DNA of 64,000 nucleotides from Phenylobacterium kunshanense (GTDB lineage Bacteria; Pseudomonadota; Alphaproteobacteria; Caulobacterales; Caulobacteraceae): contig NZ_QFYS01000011.1 in assembly GCF_003254525.1 (NCBI RefSeq), forward strand, positions 57,752-121,751, written 5' to 3'. Below the pieces are notes generated by a model. That model saw nothing but the letters and a program-made list of their open reading frames with translations, did no database searches and was not told the origin of the DNA. Below, piece after piece: positions 8,356 through 16,485 of this stretch; position 1 is the stretch's first letter, and the number at the start of each line of letters is the position of its first letter. Made by a program: the position numbers and the translations under genes.

Positions 8356-9234
8356 TCAGGCCGCGCGGCGCGAGGCGGCGAGGGTCGAGAAGTAGACGTC
8401 TTCCAGGCCGCCGGCGGCGGGCTCGTAGGCGTCGTCGGGACGGACGTCGGCCAGCACGTGGATCACGAGGCGGCCGCCGGACAGCCGACTGGCGATCACC
8501 TGGTGGCGCGCCCGTTCGGCCTCCAGCTCATGACGGTCGATCACCCGGCGCCAGATGCGGCCATGCAGGCCCGCGACCAGCTCGGCCGGCGCGCCCTCCG
8601 TGAGGATGCGGCCGCCCGCCAGCACGGCCATGCGGGGACAGAGGTCGGAGACGTCCTCGACGATGTGGGTGGAAAGGATCACCACCACGTTCTCGCCGAT
8701 CTCTGCCAGCAGGTTCAGGAAACGGTTGCGCTCCTCCGGATCGAGGCCGGCCGTCGGCTCGTCGACGATGATGAGCGAGGGTTGGCCGATCAGCGCCTGG
8801 GCGATGCCGAAGCGCTGGCGCATGCCGCCGGAATAGCCGGCCACGGCCTTCTTGCGCACGTCCCAGAGGTTTACCTGCTGGAGCAGGGTCTCGACGGTGT
8901 CGCGGCGCTCGCCTCGGCCGGCGATGCCCTTGAGGACCGCCATGTGGTCCAGCAGGTCCATGGCGGACACCCGCGGATAGACCCCGAAGTCCTGCGGCAG
9001 GTAGCCAAGCGTGCGCCGCAGCGCCTCGGGCTGGGCGATCACGTCGATGTCGCCGAAGCGGATCTGGCCGGACGTCGGCGTCTGCAGCGTCGCGATCGTG
9101 CGCATTAGAGTCGACTTGCCGGCGCCGTTCGGGCCCAGCAGCCCGAACATGCCCTTGCCGATCTCGAGATCGACGCCGTCCAGCGCGCGCGTCCCGTTCG
9201 GGTAGACGTGCGTCAGGCCCTTGATGGAAAGCAT
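8356..9234 (-). CDS. ABC transporter ATP-binding protein, partner of the aminopeptidase-fused permease
   Basis: 292 residues. Walker A G-P-N-G-A-G-K-S-T lies at residues 34-42, the signature Y-S-G-G-M-R-Q-R near 133, and Walker B L-I-I-V-D-E-P-T-A-G-L-D around 150-161, followed by the switch histidine (S-T-H-I-V). All ATPase motifs look intact. A C-terminal extension of about 80 residues is typical of ABC-2 exporter ATPases. It hydrolyses ATP to drive the permease encoded 17 bp downstream. An 8-bp inverted repeat at 9303-9331, about 70 bp upstream of the start, is a candidate operator for the pair. Confidence 0.92.
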   Translation of the reverse strand: MLSIKGLTHVYPNGTRALDGVDLEIGKGMFGLLGPNGAGKSTLMRTIATLQTPTSGQIRFGDIDVIAQPEALRRTLGYLPQDFGVYPRVSAMDLLDHMAVLKGIAGRGERRDTVETLLQQVNLWDVRKKAVAGYSGGMRQRFGIAQALIGQPSLIIVDEPTAGLDPEERNRFLNLLAEIGENVVVILSTHIVEDVSDLCPRMAVLAGGRILTEGAPAELVAGLHGRIWRRVIDRHELEAERARHQVIASRLSGGRLVIHVLADVRPDDAYEPAAGGLEDVYFSTLAASRRAA

Positions 9235-9302
9235 GGTCTCACTTTCACCCCGTCCCTGGCGCGAAGCTGCCTTCGGCCGGACGAGGGGGCAAGTGAGGGA
9301 TA

Positions 9303-9331
9303 TGTAACCTGCGACGAAGGGCGAGGTTACA
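9303..9331. promoter_or_regulatory. Inverted repeat TGTAACCT-N13-AGGTTACA, candidate operator
   Basis: Perfect 8-bp arms at 9303-9310 and 9324-9331 separated by 13 bp, in the intergenic region upstream of the ABC ATPase. The spacing suits a dimeric repressor contacting two successive major grooves; the family is not identifiable. It could alternatively be a hairpin in the leader transcript. Confidence 0.4.
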
Positions 9332-9340
9332 GCGGCGACA

Positions 9341-9357
9341 TCCCTGCCGCGGAGGGA
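9341..9357 (-). terminator. Hairpin just after map, possible terminator
   Basis: TCCCT (9341-9345) and AGGGA (9353-9357) form a short stem immediately 3' of the map stop codon on the minus strand. There is no clear U-tract, so termination is uncertain. Confidence 0.3.
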
Positions 9358-10176
9358 TCAGGCCGCGTCGATCGGCGGCTTGAACTGGCCGGTGGGAGAG
9401 GCGGTGAAGATCTCGACGCCGTCCTCGGTCACGCCCACTGAATGCTCGCACTGGGCCGAGAGGGACTTGTCGCGGGTCACCGCTGTCCAGCCGTCGGCCA
9501 GCAGCTTCACCGGATGCTTGCCCAGGTTCACCATCGGCTCGATCGTGAAGAACATGCCGGGCTTCAGCTCGGCTCCGGTGCCCTTCTGGCCGAAGTGCAG
9601 GATGTTGGGGGCGTCGTGGAACACGCGGCCCAGGCCGTGACCGCAGAAGTCGCGGACCACCGAGCAGCGCATGCTCTCGACGTACTGCTGGATGGCCGCG
9701 CCGATGTCGCCGGTCTTCTGGCCGGGCTTCACGGCCGCCAGGCCGCGCTCCAGCGCCTCGTAGGTCACGTCGACCAGCCGCTTGGCCCGCGGGGCCACGG
9801 CGCCGACGCCGTACATCCGGGAGGTGTCGCCATGCCAGCCGTCGACGATGACGGTGACGTCGATGTTGGCGATGTCACCCTCGCGCAGCGGCCGGTCGCC
9901 GGGGATGCCGTGGCAGACCACGTGGTTCGGGCTGATGCAGACCGTCTTCGTATAGCCGCGATAGCCCAGGCAGGCGGGCAGGGCGCCGTGGTCGAGGATG
10001 AACTCCCGGGCCAGGTCGTCCAGGCGTCCGGTCATCACGCCCGGCACGACGTAAGGCGTCAGCATGTCGAGGCACTCGGCCGCCAGCCGGCCGGCCTTGC
10101 GCATGCCTTCGAAGTCTTCGGGGCCGTGCAGCTTGATCTGCCCGGTGCGGTATTCGCCGTCGAGGGTGTCGGTCAT
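9358..10176 (-). CDS. map: Type I methionyl aminopeptidase
   Basis: 272 residues. The protein shows the methionine-aminopeptidase fold motifs in order: C-H-G-I-P near residue 92, the first metal-binding Asp pair in I-A-N-I-D-V-T-V and H-G-D-T-S-R, the H-G-L-G-R-V-F-H segment, and I-E-P near residue 220. It removes the initiator methionine from nascent proteins in the cytoplasm using a two-metal centre. The length is close to that of other type I enzymes, with a short N-terminal extension. It is 41 bp upstream of nothing in its own direction except the ABC operon after a 123-bp gap, so it is probably transcribed separately or with sfsA, whose stop lies 213... 10218, 41 bp upstream of the map start. 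Confidence 0.93.
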   Translation of the reverse strand: MTDTLDGEYRTGQIKLHGPEDFEGMRKAGRLAAECLDMLTPYVVPGVMTGRLDDLAREFILDHGALPACLGYRGYTKTVCISPNHVVCHGIPGDRPLREGDIANIDVTVIVDGWHGDTSRMYGVGAVAPRAKRLVDVTYEALERGLAAVKPGQKTGDIGAAIQQYVESMRCSVVRDFCGHGLGRVFHDAPNILHFGQKGTGAELKPGMFFTIEPMVNLGKHPVKLLADGWTAVTRDKSLSAQCEHSVGVTEDGVEIFTASPTGQFKPPIDAA

Positions 10177-10217
10177 GGGAGCTCCAGCCGCCTATGTCGC
10201 AGCGCGGGGGCCGGAAT

Positions 10218-10931
10218 TCAACCGCGCGCGGCGTCGCGCCACGGGATCCGGTCGGCCAGCGTCACCCGCTCCGGCGTGATGGCGCAGCGGTAGGCCAGCA
10301 CTTCGACGCCGTCGGCGGCGGCCTGCTCCAGGCCGCGGGCATAGGCCGGATCGAGCTCGGCGCAGGCCGCGAAGACGTCGCAGTCGGTGCGCTGGATCAC
10401 GAACAGCATCACCGCGCGCTCGCCGGCCTCGACCATGGCGGTCAGCTCGCGCAGATGCTTCAGCGAGCGAGCGGCGACGCAGTCGGGGAACTCGGCCAGG
10501 GTCCCGGCGCGGCGCAGGTGGCAGTTCTTCACCTCCAGCCAGCAGGGCGCGCGATCGGGGTGCTCCAGCAGGAAGTCGACGCGGCTGTTGGCGCCGTAGC
10601 GCACCTCGCGGCGGTGGGTGGCGTAGCCCGCGACCTCGGGGATGGCGCCGGCCGCGAGGGCCTCGGCGACGATGCGGTTGGGGTGCAGGGTGTTGATGCC
10701 GACGAGGCCCCCGTCGGCTTCCACCAGCTCCAGCGTATGGGCGAGCTTGCGCTTGGGGTCGTCGGACTTCGACAGCCAGGCGGGCAGGCCGGGGGTGTTC
10801 AGGCCCAGCATCGCGCCGGGGTTCGGGCAGTGGGCGGTGACCTCGGTCCCGTCGTCCAGAACCACGTCGGCGAAGAAGCGCTTGTAGCGGCGGACGAGAA
10901 CGCCGCGGACGAGCGGTTGCGGGAAGTCCAT
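10218..10931 (-). CDS. sfsA: SfsA family DNA/RNA nuclease-like protein
   Basis: 237 residues from the ATG at 10931; the open frame extends upstream, but homology-like sequence begins at M-D-F-P-Q-P-L. SfsA hallmarks are present: K-R-F-F-A-D-V near residue 16, H-C-P-N-P-G-A-M at about 33, R-V-D-F-L-L-E-H and E-V-K-N-C-H-L (about 113-130), which supply the PD-(D/E)xK-like acids and lysine. First named for maltose-related sugar fermentation stimulation, the family is now viewed as a nuclease-fold protein. It is followed 41 bp later by map in the same direction and is divergent from the CinA-type gene across 54 bp, where both promoters must lie. Confidence 0.9.
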   Translation of the reverse strand: MDFPQPLVRGVLVRRYKRFFADVVLDDGTEVTAHCPNPGAMLGLNTPGLPAWLSKSDDPKRKLAHTLELVEADGGLVGINTLHPNRIVAEALAAGAIPEVAGYATHRREVRYGANSRVDFLLEHPDRAPCWLEVKNCHLRRAGTLAEFPDCVAARSLKHLRELTAMVEAGERAVMLFVIQRTDCDVFAACAELDPAYARGLEQAAADGVEVLAYRCAITPERVTLADRIPWRDAARG

Positions 10932-10985
10932 GGATGGCTTTAGTCCGGAGGAAACGGAAACCGGATGTAGGCGAGGGGCAGGCGT

Positions 10986-11753
10986 ATGGCGAGCGGTGCG
11001 GACGATCGGGTCACCTGTGCGGTGCTGATCATCGGGGACGAGATCCTCTCGGGCCGGACGCAGGACACCAACCTGCGTGACATCGCCCGCTATCTGAACG
11101 TCATCGGCGTGGACCTGGCCGAGGCGCGAACCGTGCCCGACGTCATGGACGAGATCGTCGGAGCGCTGAACGCCCTGCGCGAGAAGTACGACTACGTCAT
11201 CACCACCGGCGGCATCGGCCCGACGCACGACGACATCACGGCTGACGCCGTGGCCGAGGCGTTCGGCGTCGAGCTGTTCGAGCACCCCGAGATCATCGCC
11301 ATGATGGAGGCCCGCTTCGGCGACCAGCTCAACGCCGCGCGGCGGCGGATGGCGCGGGTGCCGGTGGGCGGCGACCTGGTGAAAAACCCGGTGCAGGGAC
11401 CGCCCGGCTTCACCATCGGCAACGTCTTCACCCTGGCCGGCGTGCCGCAGATCATGCGGGGGATGCTGGAGGACGTGGGGCCCAGGATGCGGGGCGGGCG
11501 GCCGACGGTGTCGCGCACCGTGCGGGTGGAAGGTTCGGGCGAGGGCGCGATCGCCGCGCCGCTGGAGGTGGTGGCCAAGGCCCATCCCGACATGTCGCTG
11601 GGCAGCTATCCGTTCTTCAGCCCCGATGGCTACGGGTCCAACCTGGTGATCCGCAGCCGCGACCCGGAGGCGCTGACCGGCGTGATCGCGGAATTGATCG
11701 CGGCGCTCAAGGCGGCGGGGATCGACAACGTCCGGGAGATCGACGTTGCGTGA
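10986..11753 (+). CDS. Competence/damage-inducible protein A-type molybdopterin-binding protein
   Basis: 255 residues, corresponding to the N-terminal MoaB/Mog-like domain of CinA without the C-terminal nicotinamide-nucleotide amidase domain. Visible motifs are [14 protein letters not shown] (residues 16-29), [11 protein letters not shown] (about 74-84) and A-G-V-P near 157. Stand-alone proteins of this type are common in alphaproteobacteria; they may hydrolyse ADP-ribose-like compounds, but the physiological role is uncertain. It shares a 54-bp divergent promoter region with sfsA. The next gene, 63 bp downstream, encodes a small exported protein and is probably separate. Confidence 0.85.
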   Translation: MASGADDRVTCAVLIIGDEILSGRTQDTNLRDIARYLNVIGVDLAEARTVPDVMDEIVGALNALREKYDYVITTGGIGPTHDDITADAVAEAFGVELFEHPEIIAMMEARFGDQLNAARRRMARVPVGGDLVKNPVQGPPGFTIGNVFTLAGVPQIMRGMLEDVGPRMRGGRPTVSRTVRVEGSGEGAIAAPLEVVAKAHPDMSLGSYPFFSPDGYGSNLVIRSRDPEALTGVIAELIAALKAAGIDNVREIDVA

Positions 11754-11816
11754 AAACTGTAGGGTGCTATCCCTTGGTCACAACCTTGAGCTTCGTCCTC
11801 CTGAGGAGCGTGACCG

Positions 11817-12074
11817 ATGATTTCCCTCGTGCTGGCCGCCGCGCTGTTCGCCGCCGCAGAGCCCGCCGCCGCGCCCGCGGCCGCGCCGCCGGCCAAGGCG
11901 GCGAAGGTGGAGAAGGTCAACAAGGACGGCCTGATCTGCCGGAAGGAAGCCCAGATCGGCAGCCGGATGAAGACGCGCACTTGCATGACCCAGGAGCAGT
12001 GGGACGCGCGGGCGGTCGATGACCGCGACATGGTCGAGCAGGCCCAGCGCAACAAGCCGTACCAGTCGAACTGA
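11817..12074 (+). CDS. Small exported protein with two cysteines
   Basis: 85 residues. A signal peptide of about 15-20 residues (M-I-S-L-V-L-A-A-A-L-F-A-A-A) is followed by an Ala/Pro linker and a short mature domain holding C-R-K-E and T-C-M-T-Q-E-Q-W, so one disulfide (about Cys41 and Cys55) is likely. Similar tiny periplasmic proteins with a C-x-n-C-x-T-x-x-x-W pattern are widespread in Caulobacterales and sphingomonads and have no known function. A strong 11-bp hairpin at 12096-12123 follows the gene and probably ends its transcript. Confidence 0.7.
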   Translation: MISLVLAAALFAAAEPAAAPAAAPPAKAAKVEKVNKDGLICRKEAQIGSRMKTRTCMTQEQWDARAVDDRDMVEQAQRNKPYQSN

Positions 12075-12095
12075 AATCAGCGTTCGCCGACACAA

Positions 12096-12123
12096 TCCAC
12101 AGGCGAGGGGTTTCGCCTGTGGA
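12096..12123 (+). terminator. 11-bp perfect hairpin, probable terminator
   Basis: TCCACAGGCGA (12096-12106) pairs perfectly with TCGCCTGTGGA (12113-12123) around the loop GGGGTT. It lies 22 bp after the small exported protein gene. No long U-tract follows. The right arm runs into a DnaA-box-like sequence. Confidence 0.45.
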
Positions 12124-12126
12124 TAA
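12118..12126 (-). promoter_or_regulatory. Consensus DnaA box
   Basis: The minus strand reads TTATCCACA, identical to the canonical bacterial DnaA box. A weaker inverted relative, CAATCCACA, lies at 12093-12101. They sit 75-100 bp upstream of an orphan parA-like gene. There is no cluster of boxes and no dnaA, parB or gid genes nearby. Confidence 0.4.
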
Positions 12127-12199
12127 GTTGTGCACTACTGAAAGCTTCAGAAGCTGCGCGCCGATTCCGGGCGCGTGAGTTCGGGCTTCGGGGGCGCGC

Positions 12200-12916
12200 G
12201 TGAAGACGTTAACCGTGATGTCTCGCAAGGGCGGGGCGGGCAAGACAACGGTCTCGGTCAACCTGACGCTGGCGGCGCGGGCCGCGGGCCTCCGGGCGGT
12301 TCTGGCCGACGCCGACCCCCTCCGCAGCGCCACGGAAGTCTTGCGAGGCCGGGACGAGCCGCCCGGCCTTCTCTTCGAGACCTCGGCGTCCAAGCTGTTC
12401 ACCCTCACCGAGGCCTGCCGTCGCTCGGGCGTCGACCTGCTGGTGATCGACACGCCGGCCGCGCCGGAGGCGGACGTCGCAGAAGCGGTGAAGATGGCGG
12501 ACCTGTGCGTCGCCGTCGCCCGCCCAACCTATCTGGATCTGGCCGCAACGGTGCAGTCGGTGGCGGTGATCCAGCGCCTGGGCCGCGAGGGCCTGATCGT
12601 GCTGAACCAGTGCCCGCCATCGCGGGGCGGGCTGGAGCCTCCGTGCGTGCTGAAGGCCTTCGAGGCGCTGCGGTTCGCCAATCTGCCGGTGGCCCCGACG
12701 GCGCTGCGCTCGCGGATGATCTACCAGACGGCGTTCGCCCAGGGGCGCTCGGTGCTAGAGGCGGAAGGCGGCGATGCGGCGGCCAAGGAAGTCCGCGCGC
12801 TGTTCGCCCAGGCCTGGCGCCGGCTGAACGGCAAGGCCGCCCCCGCCGTGCCGACGGCCAACGACGACCTGGCCGGCTTGGCCGCCAGACGCTCCGAGAT
12901 CGCCGCCCGGGCCTGA
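12200..12916 (+). CDS. ParA/MinD-family P-loop ATPase
   Basis: 238 residues from a GTG at 12200. The deviant Walker A motif K-G-G-A-G-K-T-T (residues 10-17), including the signature lysine, and a Walker B-like L-L-V-I-D-T-P-A (about 78-85) identify a ParA/MinD-type ATPase that dimerises on ATP. No parB or centromere repeats are adjacent, so this is an orphan ParA: it may position a protein complex, act with an unlinked partner, or be a diverged plasmid-type ParA. The DnaA box upstream could tie its expression to the replication cycle. The SDR gene follows after 83 bp. Confidence 0.85.
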   Translation: MKTLTVMSRKGGAGKTTVSVNLTLAARAAGLRAVLADADPLRSATEVLRGRDEPPGLLFETSASKLFTLTEACRRSGVDLLVIDTPAAPEADVAEAVKMADLCVAVARPTYLDLAATVQSVAVIQRLGREGLIVLNQCPPSRGGLEPPCVLKAFEALRFANLPVAPTALRSRMIYQTAFAQGRSVLEAEGGDAAAKEVRALFAQAWRRLNGKAAPAVPTANDDLAGLAARRSEIAARA

Positions 12917-12999
12917 CGCCATCGGCGCCGACACGCCTTGACCGACGCAGGGTCGGCCGCGAGAAGTCCCCTCAAGCAAAGAGCGGGAGGCTTTCTCAG

Positions 13000-13779
13000 A
13001 TGGCGTTCAAACCCTTCGACCTGACCGGCAAGGTCGCGCTGGTGACCGGCGGCAACGGTGGCATCGGCCTGGGCATGGCCGAAGGCCTCGCGGCGGCGGG
13101 CGCCAAGGTCGCCATCTGGGGCCAGAACCCGGAGAAGAACGCCAGGGCCGAGGAACAGCTGAAGCGCTACGGCGTGGAAGTCCTGGTCCAGAAGGTGGAC
13201 GTCGCCGACGAGGCCGCCATCGTCGCGGGCGTCGCCGAGGTGATCAAGACCTTCGGCCGGCTCGACTTCGTGGCCGCCAACGCCGGCATCGGCGGCGGCG
13301 CGCCGTTCGAGGAGATGACCACCGAGAAGTGGCGCCGGGTGACGACCGTCAACCTGGACGCGGTGTTCTGGACCTTCCGAGAGGCGGCCAAGCACATGCT
13401 GGAGCGCGCCCGGGCGGGCGATCCGGGCGGTTCGCTGGTGGTGACCTCGTCCACGTCGGCGATCCACGGGGCGCCGCGCAACGAGGCCTACGCCGCGACC
13501 AAGGGCGCGGTGCTGTCGATGGTTCGCGGCCTGGCGGTCGAGTACGCGCGCTACGGCATCCGGGCCAACTCGATCCTGCCGGGCTGGATCGCCACCGACA
13601 TGACCTCCGGCCTGCAGGCCAACGACAAGTTCAACGACAAGGCCATCGGCCGCGTGCCCATGCGCCGCTGGGGCGAGGGCGACGACTTCTCGGGCATCGC
13701 GGTGTACCTCGCCTCGGACGCCTCGAAGTTCCACACCGGCGACAGCTTCGTCATCGACGGCGGCTACACCATCTTCTGA
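13000..13779 (+). CDS. SDR-family NAD(P)-dependent oxidoreductase
   Basis: 259 residues. ATG 13000 has GGGAGG at 12985-12990; in-frame open sequence upstream overlaps parA and is not coding. The cofactor motif T-G-G-N-G-G-I-G lies at residues 16-23, N-A-G at about 94-96, and the catalytic set at Ser151, Tyr164 and Lys168 (Y-A-A-T-K). The C-terminal stretch G-I-R-A-N-S-I-L-P-G-W-I-x-T is typical of classical SDRs. It oxidises or reduces an alcohol/ketone, probably an acyl-type substrate, since the enoyl-CoA hydratase gene follows only 10 bp downstream in the same operon. Confidence 0.9.
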   Translation: MAFKPFDLTGKVALVTGGNGGIGLGMAEGLAAAGAKVAIWGQNPEKNARAEEQLKRYGVEVLVQKVDVADEAAIVAGVAEVIKTFGRLDFVAANAGIGGGAPFEEMTTEKWRRVTTVNLDAVFWTFREAAKHMLERARAGDPGGSLVVTSSTSAIHGAPRNEAYAATKGAVLSMVRGLAVEYARYGIRANSILPGWIATDMTSGLQANDKFNDKAIGRVPMRRWGEGDDFSGIAVYLASDASKFHTGDSFVIDGGYTIF

Positions 13780-13789
13780 GGAGGCCGCG

Positions 13790-14584
13790 ATGAGCGATCG
13801 CTACGCCCGCTACGAGCGGCTGAAGTTCGAGCGGCCGGCGGACGGCGTGCTCCGGATCGTCATGAGCAATCCGGGCAAGCTGAACGCGGCGGACGTGGTG
13901 ATGCACCGCGAGCTGGCCGAGATCTGGCGCGACGTGGACGCCGACCCCGACGTCCGTTGCGCGATCCTGACCGGCGAGGGGACCGCCTTCTCGGCCGGCG
14001 GAGACTTCGGGATGATCGAGCAGATCGTCGACGATTTCGAGGTCCGGGCCCGCGTGATGCGCGAGGCCCGGGACATCGTCATGAACATCATCGATTGCCA
14101 GACGCCGGTGGTCAGCTCGATGCGCGGCGTGGCGGTGGGAGCCGGACTGGTCTGCGGCCTGCTGGCGGACGTCTCGATCGTGACGCCCGACGTGCGGATC
14201 ATCGACGGCCACACCCGGCTGGGCGTGGCGGCGGGGGACCATGCCGCCATCGTGTGGCCGCTGCTCTGCGGCATGGCCAAGGCCAAGTACTACCTGCTCA
14301 CCTGCGACCCGCTGAACGGGGCCGAGGCGGAGCGGATCGGGCTCGTCTCGCTGTGTGTCTCGGATGGCGAGCTAGACGGCAAGGCGCTGGAGGTCGCGAC
14401 GAAGCTGGCGAATGGCGCCACGCGGGCCATCGCCTGGACCAAGCATGCGCTGAACCACTGGCTGAGAACCGCCGGGCCGGCCTTCGATGCTTCTCTGGCG
14501 CTGGAGTTCCTCGGCTTCACCGGACCGGAGGCGGCCGAGGGGCTGGCGTCGCACAAGGAAAAGCGAAAGCCGAAATTCACGTAA
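13790..14584 (+). CDS. Enoyl-CoA hydratase/isomerase family protein
   Basis: 264 residues. The crotonase fold is recognisable from F-S-A-G-G-D-F (about residues 64-70) and the oxyanion-hole loop around R-G-V-A-V-G-A-G. The usual catalytic glutamate segment (G-x-x-P-x-x-G-G/E) is replaced by H-T-R-L-G-V-A-A-G-D-H-A, so it may be a non-hydratase crotonase (isomerase, hydrolase or decarboxylase). It overlaps nothing but follows the SDR gene by 10 bp, so both are likely one transcript in a branched acyl-CoA degradation route. Confidence 0.85.
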   Translation: MSDRYARYERLKFERPADGVLRIVMSNPGKLNAADVVMHRELAEIWRDVDADPDVRCAILTGEGTAFSAGGDFGMIEQIVDDFEVRARVMREARDIVMNIIDCQTPVVSSMRGVAVGAGLVCGLLADVSIVTPDVRIIDGHTRLGVAAGDHAAIVWPLLCGMAKAKYYLLTCDPLNGAEAERIGLVSLCVSDGELDGKALEVATKLANGATRAIAWTKHALNHWLRTAGPAFDASLALEFLGFTGPEAAEGLASHKEKRKPKFT

Positions 14585-14657
14585 CCCCGTTTGCGTTAAC
14601 GGGTTTCTCGTCAACCTCCCGCACGATGCGCCTCGCGCAGGCGGGGACGATCGCTCG

Positions 14658-16364
14658 ATGGACAATTCGTACGCGGTGCTGGCCGACGTGCGGCGGCGGG
14701 AGCTGAAGACCCGCATCCTCGTTGCGGCCATGGTCGCGGCGGCGGCGTTCGCCATCACGCCGACCTGGGGGCCGCCCGCCTGGTTGGCGGCGGTGGTCGT
14801 GAGCCAGCTCGTCGACACGATCAACACCCGTGCGATGCGTGGCGTCCCGAGCCGGGGCGCGCAGGCTGTCTGGATGGCCGCCGTGTTCTGCAACTCGGTG
14901 ATCTACTCCAGCCTGGGCGTCTATCTCTGGGTGGACGGGAGCGAGACGGGCCGGCTGCTGGGCGTGCTGCTGGTGAGCGGCAGCTTGCTGCATGTCACGA
15001 TCCACATGCACCACGTGCGCGGGATGCTGCTGGCGGCGATCATTCCGCACGCGGCGATCCTGCTGGCCATGCCGCTCTATAGCGTCGTGCTGGGCGAGCC
15101 GATCATGTGGACGATCGTGATGGCCGGCGTGCTCTACCTGGGGCACCTGGTGGTGACCTTCCGCCAGGCCGACACCACCACCCGACAGATCCAGGCCGAG
15201 CGCGAGCGGGCCGAGGAGGCGAGCACGGCCAAGTCCGACTTCCTGGCCACCGTGAGCCACGAGATCCGCACGCCGATGAACGCCATCGTCTCGGCCGCCA
15301 ACCTGCTGGGCAGGTCCAGGCTCAACAAGGCCCAGCGCGAACAGGTCGAGATGCTGAAGGATGCGAACGACGTCCTGCTCAGCCTGCTCAACGACGTGCT
15401 GGACCTGTCGCGGATTGAGGCCGGCAAGATGGCGATCGAACCGACGCCGATGGACCTGGGGCGAACCCTCGAGGGGCTGCACAGGCTGTGGAGTCCGCGG
15501 GCGGCCGACAAGGGACTGGAACTGCGGCTCGAGATTGCGGAGGTGGCGCCGACGCACGTCGTCATGGATCCCCTGCGTCTGAAGCAGATCCTGTCGAACC
15601 TCATATCCAACGCCGTGAAGTTCACGGAAGCCGGCGCCGTCACGGTGCGGCTCGGCCTGGATGCGGCCGCGCCGCAGCGCCTGGTGATCGAGGTGGCGGA
15701 TACAGGGGTGGGGATCCCGCCCGAGGCGCTGTCGCGGCTGTTCGGGGCGTTCGAGCAGGCGGGCGCCGGGGCCACGCGCAAGCATGGCGGAAGCGGTCTG
15801 GGCCTGGCGATCAGTCGCCGGCTGGCGGCGATGATGGACGGAGCTCTCGATGTGGAGAGCACGCCGGGCCAGGGCTCGACCTTCCGGCTGACGCTTCCCC
15901 TGGTGGAGGCGGGGGGCGATGCTTCGCCCGCCGAGATCGAGGGCGACGCCGAAATCGGCGACGATGTCCTGCGGGGGCTCGCGATCCTGGTGGCGGAGGA
16001 CCATCCGGTGAATCGTCGGGTCGTGGAACTGCTGCTTGGCCCACTCGGCTGCGACCTCACCTTCTGCGAGGACGGCGCACAGGCCGTCGAGGCCGCCGGG
16101 CTGCGTCCGTTCGACGCCATTCTCATGGACATGCAGATGCCGGTGCTGGACGGCGTGGAGGCGACGCGCCGGATCAAGTCCAGCCGGGGCCCCAACGCCG
16201 GCGCTCCGGTGGTCGCCCTGACCGCCAACGCGCTCGACCATCACCGCGCGGAGTGGGCGAGCGTCGGCGTCCATGCCTTCGTCAGCAAACCGATCGACCC
16301 CCGGGAGCTGGTCGCGGCGCTGATCGAGGCCGGCCGCGCCGCCAAGGACCGCAGGGCCGCCTGA
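14658..16364 (+). CDS. Hybrid sensor histidine kinase with C-terminal receiver
   Basis: 568 residues from ATG 14658 (GGGGACG upstream). About five or six membrane helices fill residues 20-170 with no extracytoplasmic sensor domain. A short coiled linker leads to the HisKA domain with phospho-acceptor His201 in A-T-V-S-H-E-I-R-T-P. The ATPase domain has the N box (N-L-I-S-N-A-V-K-F) and the G boxes D-T-G-V-G-I and G-G-S-G-L-G-L-A. The receiver domain follows, with Asp491 in I-L-M-D-M-Q-M-P and a conserved Lys in V-S-K-P. The membrane block may sense a lipid or membrane property. No response regulator lies next to it, so it probably signals through an unlinked phosphotransferase. Confidence 0.92.
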   Translation: MDNSYAVLADVRRRELKTRILVAAMVAAAAFAITPTWGPPAWLAAVVVSQLVDTINTRAMRGVPSRGAQAVWMAAVFCNSVIYSSLGVYLWVDGSETGRLLGVLLVSGSLLHVTIHMHHVRGMLLAAIIPHAAILLAMPLYSVVLGEPIMWTIVMAGVLYLGHLVVTFRQADTTTRQIQAERERAEEASTAKSDFLATVSHEIRTPMNAIVSAANLLGRSRLNKAQREQVEMLKDANDVLLSLLNDVLDLSRIEAGKMAIEPTPMDLGRTLEGLHRLWSPRAADKGLELRLEIAEVAPTHVVMDPLRLKQILSNLISNAVKFTEAGAVTVRLGLDAAAPQRLVIEVADTGVGIPPEALSRLFGAFEQAGAGATRKHGGSGLGLAISRRLAAMMDGALDVESTPGQGSTFRLTLPLVEAGGDASPAEIEGDAEIGDDVLRGLAILVAEDHPVNRRVVELLLGPLGCDLTFCEDGAQAVEAAGLRPFDAILMDMQMPVLDGVEATRRIKSSRGPNAGAPVVALTANALDHHRAEWASVGVHAFVSKPIDPRELVAALIEAGRAAKDRRAA

Positions 16365-16387
16365 GGCTATCCACAGCCCCGTAACGC

Positions 16388-16409
16388 CGCGGTCGCCGAT
16401 CCGACCGCG
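16388..16409 (+). terminator. Hairpin after the hybrid kinase gene
   Basis: CGCGGTCG (16388-16395) pairs with CGACCGCG (16402-16409) around a six-base loop, 23 bp after the kinase stop. No U-tract is present. It separates the kinase from the TonB-receptor operon. Confidence 0.4.
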
Positions 16410-16485
16410 AATGTTCACACGCTCGTCGGCGCACCGCCATCGAACTCCGTCACAGCCCGCCCCAGCTTAAACAAGGGGATCGGGT

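Noticed and set aside
6869..8395. 508-residue plus-strand frame across the ABC permease
   Set aside because: Composition is Arg/Gly/Asp-rich shadow coding and no domain is recognised; the minus-strand fusion gene has intact motifs.
12093..12126. DnaA boxes as a replication origin
   Set aside because: Only one perfect and one weak box, no AT-rich unwinding region and no origin-linked genes.
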